Shown here: positions 15,216-23,893 of the stretch, in pieces
How positions within the stretch are numbered: the stretch's first letter is position 1
Layout: each line of letters opens with the position of its first letter
NCBI GenBank assembly: GCA_017940245.1
Contig: JAGAYZ010000015.1
Span: 1-64,000, forward strand
DNA: 64,000 nt
Origin: Muribaculaceae bacterium
Lineage (GTDB): Bacteria; Bacteroidota; Bacteroidia; Bacteroidales; Muribaculaceae
Reading direction: 5' to 3'
Position numbers and translations under genes: made by a program
Notes under the pieces: model-generated
Told to the model about the DNA's origin: nothing
Database searches by the model: none
The model's input: the letters and a program-made list of their open reading frames with translations, nothing else

Positions 15216-17261
15216 TCAGACCACCTTCAGGATGATGTTGATGATGGCGTTCACATCGCTCACATCCACTTTAGTGTCGCCGTCCACGTCGGGATTGCCG
15301 GGATAGTCGCTGGCGTGCTTGACCTTGAGGATGATGTTAATCACTGCGTTCACGTCGGTCACGTCCACTTTGGTGTCGCCGTCCACATCGCCCACGGGGT
15401 ACTCAGGTGTGCACCACAGGTCGAGTTGCACGGGTGAGGTGTAGTCTTCACCGAGCAGGCTCTTGTCCACAGCCAGATAGGCAATGCCGGTGTTAAGTTT
15501 CATGAACAGGTCAATGGAATTTTGGAACTGGCGCCACTCATCGCAGTTGTTGTCGAGAAAGTATGCCTTGCTGTCGTCGGGATTAGCTGCGAACGGTGCG
15601 TAAGGAATGTCTTCGATCACATTTAACGGCATCAGCATGTTGAACTCCATGGAAGGGGTCGAAGTAGGAGGCAAAAACAGGTATCGAGTGGACGGGGATC
15701 CCTTCAGGACAACACCATTATTGGCGGGTATATTCCGATCGGTCAACTTGGTTGACGTGGCCATGCGTTGCGCAGTATTGAAGCCCGTTACGGTGTAGGC
15801 ACTGAGTCCCTCTGGCAAAGCGACATCCCGGACACACGAGAACGTCAAAAAGCCGTTTTCACGTGTCACTTCCCACGGCAGGAAGTTGAACGATGGATAG
15901 CGCAACTGCCATGCAGGCAGTAGGTTGTTTTTCACATAGCAAGCAAAACCGGAGGCGTTATCACCAACGAAGTCGGTGCCGAGGGTGTGCTTGTTGGGTC
16001 CCTCCTCAGTGGTAAGTATTAACGATTTCAGGTTTTGAGCCCCATAGAATGCCCTGCTCTCAATGCGTGTAACTGTCGCCGGCAAAGTAACTGACGTCAC
16101 CGCTGTCCTGGTGAATGCGCCCTGGCCAATGCCGGTCACGACACATACGGTACCGTTGCGAGAGAAGGCATCGGGGATATCGACTTCTCCCGAATAGGCA
16201 TGACCAAGTTGCGGTCTGACGACGGTCAGTTCGTTATGGTTAGTATTTTTTTTCTCGATTTTGTACCACAACCCTGCGTGGTAGAAGAGATTACTGTCGT
16301 AGCACGAAAGGTAACCAGGATTGTCAATACCGCCGTCGACATGAGCATATTCTTTGTCACTATGGTTTGAGTCGTAGGTGGTGCCTAAACCGCCAACAAG
16401 AGATTTGCAACCGCCGAACATACTCATTGATTCGGTTACTGCAGCTGTACTCCATGTATCACCCACATAGATTGTGGTGAGGTTGTCGCTGCCGTAGAAC
16501 ATATAGTCCATATCGGTCACATTGGCTGTGTTGAAGCTGCTCAGGTCGAGGCTTGTCAGCTTCGGGCACAACCAGAACATATTACTCATAATGGCCACCT
16601 TGGCTGTGTTAAAGCTACTCAAATCGAGGCTTGAAAGCTTATTGCACCATCCGAACATTTGGTACATGTTAGTTACATTGGCGGTGTTGAAGCTGCTCAG
16701 GTCAAGGCTTGTCAGGCTCCTGCAACTGCAGAACATATTGTACATGCTGATCACATTAGCGGTATTAAAGTGACTCAGGTCAAGGCTTGTCAGGCTCGTG
16801 CAACCGTGGAACATTTCGCGCATGTTGGTCACATTAGCGGTATTAAAGTGACTCAGGTCAAGGCTTGTCAGGCTTTTGCAATTATAGAACATTTCGCTCA
16901 TGCTGGTCACCTCGCTCGTGTTCAGGTATTGTAAGCCTGTAATCGAGGTGAGGTGAGTCATATTATGGAACCAGAAAGCAGTGGTAGTGGGTCGTGCATT
17001 CGCAAACGAAGCATCAAATATAACCTTTGTAGTTTGTGCAACTTGGGCTTTCTGATACCAAGATGGTTGAGTGTGGCTTTCAAAAAAAAACCAGTGTTCT
17101 CCCGGGCGTTGTTCATAATTATTGGACAGATCATCATAATAGAACGTCATGGTGATGCTGTCGGGCGTAAACCAGTTTGTTACGGCATAGGCCTTAGCTG
17201 CTGCGGCACTCATGGCGCACATCATGGAGAAAAACAGTGAGAAAAGTATTTGTCGCATCAT
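15216..17261 (-). CDS. BspA-like repeat surface protein with C-terminal dockerin-type module
   Basis: A 681-residue exported protein: signal peptide to about residue 22, then five clear plus two degraded 26-residue DUF285/BspA repeats (xxMFxxCxxLTSLDLSxFNT, about residues 110-300). A short LRR_5-like segment follows (VTSVTLPATVTRIESRAFYG, near 390-410), then a beta-rich region. The C-terminus has two EF-hand-like dockerin repeats, VDGDTKVDVTDVNAVINIIL and a near copy ending the protein. BspA proteins bind host matrix or other cells; dockerins normally bind cohesins through Ca2+. No cohesin is in the window. The gene is monocistronic, with its own promoter (17322-17353) and terminator (15161-15188). 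Confidence 0.85.
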   Translation of the reverse strand: MMRQILFSLFFSMMCAMSAAAAKAYAVTNWFTPDSITMTFYYDDLSNNYEQRPGEHWFFFESHTQPSWYQKAQVAQTTKVIFDASFANARPTTTAFWFHNMTHLTSITGLQYLNTSEVTSMSEMFYNCKSLTSLDLSHFNTANVTNMREMFHGCTSLTSLDLSHFNTANVISMYNMFCSCRSLTSLDLSSFNTANVTNMYQMFGWCNKLSSLDLSSFNTAKVAIMSNMFWLCPKLTSLDLSSFNTANVTDMDYMFYGSDNLTTIYVGDTWSTAAVTESMSMFGGCKSLVGGLGTTYDSNHSDKEYAHVDGGIDNPGYLSCYDSNLFYHAGLWYKIEKKNTNHNELTVVRPQLGHAYSGEVDIPDAFSRNGTVCVVTGIGQGAFTRTAVTSVTLPATVTRIESRAFYGAQNLKSLILTTEEGPNKHTLGTDFVGDNASGFACYVKNNLLPAWQLRYPSFNFLPWEVTRENGFLTFSCVRDVALPEGLSAYTVTGFNTAQRMATSTKLTDRNIPANNGVVLKGSPSTRYLFLPPTSTPSMEFNMLMPLNVIEDIPYAPFAANPDDSKAYFLDNNCDEWRQFQNSIDLFMKLNTGIAYLAVDKSLLGEDYTSPVQLDLWCTPEYPVGDVDGDTKVDVTDVNAVINIILKVKHASDYPGNPDVDGDTKVDVSDVNAIINIILKVV
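16500..16970. repeat. tandem 78-bp repeats within the BspA-like gene
   Basis: The 26-residue protein repeats are seen in the DNA as 78-bp units. Two neighbouring units starting at 16752 and 16830 share about 45 identical bases, while the others have diverged. This points to recent duplication or gene conversion. It is a coding repeat, not a CRISPR array: there are no unique spacers. Confidence 0.85.
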
Positions 17262-17321
17262 ATTCTTATAGTTTTATGTTAGTATTCCGGTAGTTTTCTA
17301 CATCATTAATAATTATTATTG

Positions 17322-17353
17322 CAAATGTACAATAAAAATTCCATTATAACAAA
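17322..17353 (-). promoter_or_regulatory. promoter of the BspA-like gene
   Basis: Minus-strand TTTG (17350-17353), 20-nt spacer, TACATTTG (17322-17329) followed by C. The leader is about 55 nt. The remaining intergenic DNA (17354-17517) holds nothing else I recognise apart from the weak hairpin at 17491-17507. Confidence 0.7.
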
Positions 17354-17490
17354 CTTTTAACACATAAATGCCAAGTTAATCAACTCCATAGATTGCGCAT
17401 TTAAATCGTGTACTCTATGAAATACACTCGTTGATTCACAACATCTTCCTCCTCCAAAAGTCAGGGAAGGTGTTGCTCGCACATTGATAA

Positions 17491-17507
17491 ACTGATTGAG
17501 AATCAGT
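17491..17507 (-). terminator. weak hairpin after the SGNH hydrolase gene
   Basis: A 7-bp stem (17491-17497 with 17501-17507) with a three-base loop, ten bases beyond the stop at 17518. The following T-tract is poor, so termination of the long salvage operon here is only possible. Confidence 0.3.
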
Positions 17508-17517
17508 AGTGTTTCTG

Positions 17518-18192
17518 TTATTTTACGTATTGTCTTATTGCGTCGGCCCAAATGAGATAGGCAGGCCCCATGAGGTGCAGACCATCGTTAGTATATTCTG
17601 CCTTGAGTTTGCCGTCATCATCCACAAAAAGCGGATACAGATTGATCCAGGTCACTTGTTGGCGGCGCGCAACCGCTTCAAGGGCACGGTTGCCGTCAAC
17701 CACCACCTGCTCGCGCCCCTTCAGCAGTTTCCATTCGCGCACATCGTTGTTGAAGGGCAGCATCGACTGCAGGTATATCTTGGTGCGAGGGCTGCGTTGC
17801 TTGATGAGCACAATGAGTTTTTCCATAGCACGGGCAATGCTATCGCCCGTCACCCCATGCGACACATCATTTACACCGCTTAAGATAAAAATCTTTTTGG
17901 GTTGTCCTTTAAGAATGGGATCCATGCGTTCATAACAGCCCTGCACGATATCACCCACGATGCCACGATTCTTCACGTGGCGGTTATTGAGCAACTCATT
18001 CCATTCGGCCCCATCGGTGAGACTATTGCCCAGCATGATGATGTCTTTTTTGCCAACCGGCAATTGCTCAAACAGTGAGGCCCGTCTCACATAATAAACG
18101 TCTTGATTAGCCTGCGCCAGTATTTCAACAGGCAACAGCATGAGCAGTAACGCCCACAAGGTCAATACTCGATATTTCATTGTCATTTTCAC
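17518..18192 (-). CDS. secreted SGNH/GDSL hydrolase
   Basis: A 224-residue exported esterase with a signal peptide (to about residue 27, ILAQA). The SGNH blocks are clear: nucleophile Ser57 in MLGNSLTDG, the Gly/Asn oxyanion residues in the SGVNDV segment near 105, and the Asp-His pair in NDGLHL near 203. Such enzymes remove acyl groups from sugars or lipids. It starts 9 nt after murQ at the end of the peptidoglycan-salvage operon. An O-acetyl-sugar or O-acetyl-peptidoglycan substrate is therefore plausible, but that is inference from context. Confidence 0.85.
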   Translation of the reverse strand: MKMTMKYRVLTLWALLLMLLPVEILAQANQDVYYVRRASLFEQLPVGKKDIIMLGNSLTDGAEWNELLNNRHVKNRGIVGDIVQGCYERMDPILKGQPKKIFILSGVNDVSHGVTGDSIARAMEKLIVLIKQRSPRTKIYLQSMLPFNNDVREWKLLKGREQVVVDGNRALEAVARRQQVTWINLYPLFVDDDGKLKAEYTNDGLHLMGPAYLIWADAIRQYVK

Positions 18193-18201
18193 TAATCATA
18201 C

Positions 18202-19020
18202 TTAACCATGCCTACGGTAAGCGTCCTCGGCTTTTTTGACCGAGCCATGAAGGAGCAACAAGCGCTTGGCTTCATCGTAAGGGACACCCAGCATTTCCAC
18301 CAGCCAGCGCGTTCCTCGGTCAACCAGCTTCTGGTTAGTGAGTTGCATATTCACCATTTTATTGCCTTTCACACGCCCCATCTTAATCATGACCGTTGTA
18401 GAAATCATGTTACAAATCAATTTCTGTCCTGTGCCGCTTTTCATGCGCGAACTTCCGGTAACAAATTCCGGCCCTACCACCATCTCGATAGGAATCTCGG
18501 CCACATGGCTCACTGGCGCATCGGGATTACTGGTGATGGCAGCCGTGAGGCACCCATGGGCACGAGCATCACGCAATGCGCCTATCACATAGGGGGTTGT
18601 GCCCGATGCCGCTATACCTATTACCGTGTCTTTTTCATTCACATGATACTGCTGCAGATCTTTCCAGCCCTGCTCGGTATCGTCCTCGGCATTTTCTACC
18701 GCATTGCGCAAGGCCGTGTCGCCACCGGCAATTATGCCGATAATCCATCCGGGGTCCATCCCGAATGTGGGAGGAATCTCACTGGCATCGAGCACTCCCA
18801 GACGGCCAGAGGTGCCCGCTCCCATATAGAAGATGCGGCCACCACGTTTCATGCGCACTACGATGCCTTCCACCAGTTTTTCAATCTGTGGAATGGTCTT
18901 TTCTACTGCATCGGCCACTCTGTGGTCTTCTTGATTAATATCAACAAGCAACTCATGAACCGTTTTTTTCTCAAGATCGTCGTAGAGCGATGGTTGCTCA
19001 CTAATTTTTACAAATGGCAT
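18202..19020 (-). CDS. murQ: N-acetylmuramic acid 6-phosphate etherase
   Basis: Cleaves the lactyl ether of MurNAc 6-phosphate to give GlcNAc 6-phosphate and D-lactate, the key step in salvage of muramic acid. The 272-residue protein has the SIS-fold signature GAGTSGRLGVLDASE (67-81). The pair corresponding to catalytic E83 and E114 of the E. coli enzyme is present as Glu81 and Glu112 (AEDD). A second conserved segment, GSSRMKSGT, follows near 193. It lies 34 nt after the sugar-kinase gene, which would supply its substrate. A glucokinase-regulator role is excluded by length and the DASE motif. Confidence 0.95.
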   Translation of the reverse strand: MPFVKISEQPSLYDDLEKKTVHELLVDINQEDHRVADAVEKTIPQIEKLVEGIVVRMKRGGRIFYMGAGTSGRLGVLDASEIPPTFGMDPGWIIGIIAGGDTALRNAVENAEDDTEQGWKDLQQYHVNEKDTVIGIAASGTTPYVIGALRDARAHGCLTAAITSNPDAPVSHVAEIPIEMVVGPEFVTGSSRMKSGTGQKLICNMISTTVMIKMGRVKGNKMVNMQLTNQKLVDRGTRWLVEMLGVPYDEAKRLLLLHGSVKKAEDAYRRHG

Positions 19021-19054
19021 GGTTATGTATTTAGTCTAATTCCTGTTTATGTTT

Positions 19055-19903
19055 TTAACAACTCACACTGTGATAACGAATCAAGCCCTCCATGGGATTC
19101 TGCATGATTGCACCCACGGTAATTCCGCGAGTTTGAGCGGCCTCCATGAGTACGTTTTTCTGCACATAGGCGATGGAACCCACAAAGTTGACGGGCAGTT
19201 CCTTATAATTGGGATAGTTTTCCACATTGCGCACAAAGAAAGAAATGAAAGAGCGCAGCACCAGGTCATGGATAGCCGGCTCGTTGATATTCTTTTGCAA
19301 AAACGGCGCGAAGTGAGCCAGAAAGCGATTGGCTGCCGGCTGACGATAGACCGCTGTGATGATTTTGTTACGGTCCAAGTCATATTCTTTGAGGAATTTT
19401 TCGCACAGATGTTCGGGCAACTGTTTTTTGAGCACATCGCCCACCAGCAGTTTTCCCATCACGGCGCCACTGCCTTCGTCTCCGAGAATGTAGCCCAGAG
19501 GCGACACATTGTCCACCACATTTTCACCATCGTAGTAACATGAATTGGATCCGGTACCCAAAATGCAAGCGATGCCAGGGTTGCGGCCACACAAAGCACG
19601 AGCAGCTGCCAGCAGGTCGCTATTCACCTCTATCTTTGTTGCACTGGGGATGTTTTCCTTAAGTGCACCTTGCACATGCTCTTTAATTTCGTCACTGATG
19701 ATGCCTGCACCATAATAGAAAATTTCATCTACTTTGTAACTTACAATATGAGGCAACAATTCGTTGTGTATGCATAGCGACATCTCTTCTTGAGTAAGCA
19801 TGAGCGCATTCATTCCTGTGGTGAAAATCTGAGCCACTTTTTCACTTCCATTCAGCAGACACCAATCTATCTTGGTCGATCCGCAATCAGCAATTAGAAT
19901 CAT
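19055..19903 (-). CDS. murK: BadF/BadG-type amino-sugar kinase, probable MurNAc kinase
   Basis: A 282-residue ASKHA-fold kinase. The phosphate-1 loop is DCGSTKIDW (6-14), and the phosphate-2/adenosine region reads GTGSNS then GYILGDEGSGAVMG. The family includes GlcNAc kinases and the MurNAc kinase MurK that Tannerella uses to feed MurQ. Its place directly before murQ (34 nt) and in the same operon as an AmpG/MurT-like importer argues for MurNAc as substrate. The sequence alone cannot exclude GlcNAc or both. No signal peptide; cytoplasmic. Confidence 0.8.
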   Translation of the reverse strand: MILIADCGSTKIDWCLLNGSEKVAQIFTTGMNALMLTQEEMSLCIHNELLPHIVSYKVDEIFYYGAGIISDEIKEHVQGALKENIPSATKIEVNSDLLAAARALCGRNPGIACILGTGSNSCYYDGENVVDNVSPLGYILGDEGSGAVMGKLLVGDVLKKQLPEHLCEKFLKEYDLDRNKIITAVYRQPAANRFLAHFAPFLQKNINEPAIHDLVLRSFISFFVRNVENYPNYKELPVNFVGSIAYVQKNVLMEAAQTRGITVGAIMQNPMEGLIRYHSVSC

Positions 19904-19932
19904 ATCTTTGAATTATTAGTTGATGTTTCGGT

Positions 19933-21087
19933 TTATAACTTAATGTAAATCTTTTTCTTATAGAGAATATATCCGAAGCCCCATGTAATCAGCACAAAAG
20001 TGATGGCATACATGCACGAAGCGGCCTCGGCTGTTGGCATTACGGCTTCCCAGGCTTGATACAAGATCGAATGTACCGTAACGGGGTTCCCCTCGGCATC
20101 CATGCCGAATCGCACAGCGCCAAAGGCTATGGCGAGTATTGTTCCCACCAGATAGCAGAACAAGGGATTCACGCCGAATGACTGGAAAAACCGGCACCAA
20201 CGTTTATGGCCTTTGATGTCGATAAAATAGATCAGCATGGCAAGGATGCACGATGCCATGCCACACGTGATCAAGACATAGGTCGATGTCCAGGCTTTTT
20301 TGCCACATGGAATACCATATTGCAACAGCCAGCCCACCAGCAACATCACACTTCCCCACACGGCTATCTGCACAATTCGGTCACGATTGTCGTGAATCGA
20401 TGTCAGGCATTTACCCACCATGAATCCTATCAGCACATGCGCGATGCAGGGCAAAGTGCTGAGCAATCCTTCGGGATCAAGAGCTAGTTTTTCGCCAAAA
20501 GCACTCTCGTGATACATGTGATTTTCTCCTAGCACAGCTATATCCACACGCGACAATATGTTATCGAGCGAGAACTCATAACCATTGCCCATACCCAAGA
20601 CAAAGGCATATACAATGAGTAAGCCAGCTATGAGCCAGGGAATCAACCGCTGATTAAACAAAACCACAATTAATGACCCGAAAAAGTAAACAAGAGCTAA
20701 ACGCTGGAAAACGCCCAAGATGCGCAAACGCCCGAACATATCGGTCCAGAAATGCGCATCGGGATTATACAATCCACGCAACCACATTCCAAACCACTGT
20801 ACGGCCCAGCCAATGAGGAACAATACTACCGTGCGGCGCACTATCTTGAACAGCAAGTCTTTACTCAGCCTAAACGAGAATTTTCGCAATGAGAAATACA
20901 TGGATACTCCCATTACAAATATGAAAAACGGGAACACCAAGTCGGTCGGCGTGAGACCTATCCATTCGGCATGTTCCAGCGGTCGATACAGATGACTCCA
21001 CGAACCAGGGTTATTAACCAGAAGCATCCCTGCTATAGTGATTCCACGCAGGATGTCCACGGCCAGTAAACGTTTGCTTTCTTTCAT
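19933..21087 (-). CDS. nagX: NagX/HGSNAT-like transmembrane acyltransferase
   Basis: A polytopic membrane protein of 384 residues with about ten membrane segments. It opens with LAVDILRGITIAGMLLVN and continues with LTPTDLVFPFFIFVMGVSM, both hallmarks of the NagX/HGSNAT family. The human member transfers acetyl groups from cytosolic acetyl-CoA to glucosamine across a membrane; bacterial NagX proteins sit in amino-sugar operons and are presumed to do similarly. The frame can start at 21123, overlapping the upstream gene by 19 nt; I prefer Met at 21087, which begins the conserved sequence. It could re-acetylate glucosamine units before salvage (inference). Confidence 0.78.
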   Translation of the reverse strand: MKESKRLLAVDILRGITIAGMLLVNNPGSWSHLYRPLEHAEWIGLTPTDLVFPFFIFVMGVSMYFSLRKFSFRLSKDLLFKIVRRTVVLFLIGWAVQWFGMWLRGLYNPDAHFWTDMFGRLRILGVFQRLALVYFFGSLIVVLFNQRLIPWLIAGLLIVYAFVLGMGNGYEFSLDNILSRVDIAVLGENHMYHESAFGEKLALDPEGLLSTLPCIAHVLIGFMVGKCLTSIHDNRDRIVQIAVWGSVMLLVGWLLQYGIPCGKKAWTSTYVLITCGMASCILAMLIYFIDIKGHKRWCRFFQSFGVNPLFCYLVGTILAIAFGAVRFGMDAEGNPVTVHSILYQAWEAVMPTAEAASCMYAITFVLITWGFGYILYKKKIYIKL

Positions 21088-21104
21088 CCTTTTTATATAT
21101 AAAA

Positions 21105-23882
21105 CTATTTCTTTGTTGTACATTCATCAATGAGATACACCAGCGACTGGTATGGCACGCCGCTATGGGTGGTGAGTCCCACCTCACATGTGCGACTATT
21201 GGAGAAACCGCGCTTAATGCCTTCGCGCTCAATTACAGGTCTCAACTTGCGCAGAGCATAGGCATTGAGTTCTGGATGAGTGAATCCCTTGTCTCCGGCA
21301 AATCCACAGCACCCCACCTCATCGGGCACCACCACGCGCGATGAACAACGCTGGGCCAAATCCAACACTTTGTTCTCAATGCCCATCAGTCTGGTTGAGC
21401 AAGTCAAGTGCAACGCCACCGGCTCATCGGTGGGAGAAAAGATGAGGTCATCTGCCACATAGTCGTGAATGAATTCCATGAGTTCTAACGGTTTCAGATG
21501 TTTCATGTGCTGCTTCATGCGGTGCAGACATGGACTTTGATCACACATTACAGGATATTTACCTCCTTCACTGGCGAGAAGCAGTGCCGCTTCCAGTTCG
21601 GCAGTCTTGCTGTCGGCCACATCGGGCATTCCTTTACTTTCCCAAATCATTCCACAGCATAATGAGTCCATTCGTTCAGGAAAAATGACCTGCCACCCAG
21701 CCTTGTTCATAAATGCGACCACCTTGTCAATCAAGTCAATCTCATCACCTTGTTTGCCATGTCCCATCGTCTGGTTCAAGCAACTGGGGAAATACACCAC
21801 CTTCTTAGGCGAAGTGGCCGTGGCAGGCGAAATAGCCCGATGCGGTTTAGGCAAAGCAGGAGTCCACAGGGGTGCCCCCAACCGATGCATGAATTGCCCC
21901 ACGGCATCAACGCCACTATCGCCCAGCACAGCATTGCCTGCACTGGCCAGGTACAACAACGCTTTCACGCCACTTTTTATGGCCGAAAAATGTTTACCCG
22001 TGAAATTTCCCACACTGCGTGCAAATGCGCCATGGTTAAGCGCCCGCAGGTGATGCGTCAGCTCACCCACGTTGATTCCCATCGGACATGACGTGCTGCA
22101 CAACCCGTCGGCCGCGCACGTCTGTTCCCCAAGGTATTGATATTGCTGTTCTAATCGGGCCAACCTGTCAGAATCGAGTCCTGTGGCTCTCAGACGCGAC
22201 ATTTCGCGCTGTACGATAATACGCTGGCGGCTGGAAAGTGTGAAACCATTACTCACACAATTCACTTCACAGAACCCACATTCAATACATTTGTTAACTT
22301 CATCGTCGACCAGCGGCATTGGCTTGATGGCACGTACAAACGACTCGGGGTCTTCATTGAAAATGACACCGGGATTCAAGATGCCGGCGGGGTCAAAGAT
22401 GCGTTTCACCTCTTGCATCACACCATAGGCCTTATCGCCCCATTCTTTGCGCACAAAGGGAGCCATATTTCGCCCCGTGCCGTGTTCTGCTTTGAGCGAC
22501 CCGTCATACTTGTCTATGACCAGTTTCACCGTCTCATTCATCAGATTACGGTAGCGTTCCACATCTGATTCGGTATCAAACGACTGAGCGATGATAAAGT
22601 GATAATTGCCTTCCAGGGCATGACCATATATACAGCTGTCGTCGTATCCATGCTCCATGAGCATATTGGCTAAATCAACCGTGGCATCGGGCAAGTCGTC
22701 GATATGGAATGCCACATCCTCTATGATGACCGTTGTACCCAGCTTGCGCGTGCCTCCCACACTGGGGAATATGCCCGACCGAATGGCCCAATATTTACCA
22801 TATTCTGCCGGGTTGCTGGTAAACCGGGCCGGCACAAACAGCGAGAATGGCTGCAACACCGCCTGAATGTCGCCAATGTTTTTATCTAATTCCTCCTGCG
22901 TGTCGGCAAACGTCTGTATCAACACCGCCGTCAAGTTCTCTCCAGTGATGTCGTTGACACTAGCAAGCGATTTGCTGTCTAGAATCTCGGCGCAATGAAC
23001 CGGTGCCGATTTCATGGCCACCACAGCTTCACAGGCATGCCTCATCTGCTGAAAATAGAGCATGGCACTGGCACGGCAAGGATATAAATGACCCGTTTTC
23101 ATCGTGAACTCACTGGCAAAGGCCAAAGTGCCCTCGCTGCCCACCATCAGGTGTGTGATAATGTCAAATGGGTCGGAATAAAGCACAAACGGCGAAATGT
23201 TCAGTCCGGTTACGTTCTTGATACTGTACTTATATCGAATGCGATTCACCAACTCCTCGTCGGCACGGACTTGATCGCGCAGACGTTCTATATCGGCAAT
23301 AAACTGAGGATGAGTAATACGAAATTGTTCCTTACTTTGTGCATCGCCAGTGTCGAGAATTGTGCCATCGGCCAGCACGAGCCGCATAGAAACCATCATG
23401 CGGTCGCTATTGGCATGAGTGCCGCAACTCATGCCCGACGCATTGTTGATAACGATACCGCCTACCATGGCCGAGTTCTTTGATGCGGGATCGGGTGTGA
23501 ACGTGCGACCCAGCGGTGCCAATATTTTATCAACCCGGCTCCCTATGATTCCGGGCTGCAAGGTGATGGTAGAAGCATCGGGCGAAATGCGATAGTTTTC
23601 CCAGTGTTTTCCGGCCACAATCAGGATAGAATCGGTCACCGTCTGTCCGCTAAGGCTGGTTCCGGCAGCACGAAAAGTGACCGGCAAAAGCATCTCGTGA
23701 GCAATGGTCAGCAGCCGACTCACTTCTTGCTCATCCTTGCTGCGCACCACCACTTGAGGCAGATGACGGTAAAAACCGGCATCAGTTCCCCAAGCCAGCA
23801 GACGCAAGTCGTCGGTATAGATGCGATCATAGGGAATAAACGACCTGATGCGCTGCACATATTGCTGATATGCGGGACTCAT
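21105..23882 (-). CDS. FAD- and Fe-S-binding oxidoreductase, probable D-lactate dehydrogenase
   Basis: A 925-residue fusion. The FAD-binding type 4 domain (about 40-240, with TFRAAGTSLSGQTV) and the FAD-oxidase C-terminal domain (about 270-530) are joined to a GlpC-like iron-sulfur part. That part has cysteine clusters CIECGFCEVNC (near 540) and CAADGLCSTSCPMG (near 590), then two CCG modules (LCCGMIWESKG near 740, VGCCGFAGDKG near 857). The layout is that of YdiJ/Dld-II type 2-hydroxyacid dehydrogenases, which pass electrons to quinone. MurQ in the same operon releases D-lactate, so D-lactate is the most economical substrate. D-2-hydroxyglutarate is the main alternative. Confidence 0.8.
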   Translation of the reverse strand: MSPAYQQYVQRIRSFIPYDRIYTDDLRLLAWGTDAGFYRHLPQVVVRSKDEQEVSRLLTIAHEMLLPVTFRAAGTSLSGQTVTDSILIVAGKHWENYRISPDASTITLQPGIIGSRVDKILAPLGRTFTPDPASKNSAMVGGIVINNASGMSCGTHANSDRMMVSMRLVLADGTILDTGDAQSKEQFRITHPQFIADIERLRDQVRADEELVNRIRYKYSIKNVTGLNISPFVLYSDPFDIITHLMVGSEGTLAFASEFTMKTGHLYPCRASAMLYFQQMRHACEAVVAMKSAPVHCAEILDSKSLASVNDITGENLTAVLIQTFADTQEELDKNIGDIQAVLQPFSLFVPARFTSNPAEYGKYWAIRSGIFPSVGGTRKLGTTVIIEDVAFHIDDLPDATVDLANMLMEHGYDDSCIYGHALEGNYHFIIAQSFDTESDVERYRNLMNETVKLVIDKYDGSLKAEHGTGRNMAPFVRKEWGDKAYGVMQEVKRIFDPAGILNPGVIFNEDPESFVRAIKPMPLVDDEVNKCIECGFCEVNCVSNGFTLSSRQRIIVQREMSRLRATGLDSDRLARLEQQYQYLGEQTCAADGLCSTSCPMGINVGELTHHLRALNHGAFARSVGNFTGKHFSAIKSGVKALLYLASAGNAVLGDSGVDAVGQFMHRLGAPLWTPALPKPHRAISPATATSPKKVVYFPSCLNQTMGHGKQGDEIDLIDKVVAFMNKAGWQVIFPERMDSLCCGMIWESKGMPDVADSKTAELEAALLLASEGGKYPVMCDQSPCLHRMKQHMKHLKPLELMEFIHDYVADDLIFSPTDEPVALHLTCSTRLMGIENKVLDLAQRCSSRVVVPDEVGCCGFAGDKGFTHPELNAYALRKLRPVIEREGIKRGFSNSRTCEVGLTTHSGVPYQSLVYLIDECTTKK

Positions 23883-23893
23883 AAGAAAATTTG

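Noticed and set aside
16500..16970. CRISPR-like array
   Set aside because: The repeats are in frame, code for DUF285 units and have no unique spacers or cas genes nearby.
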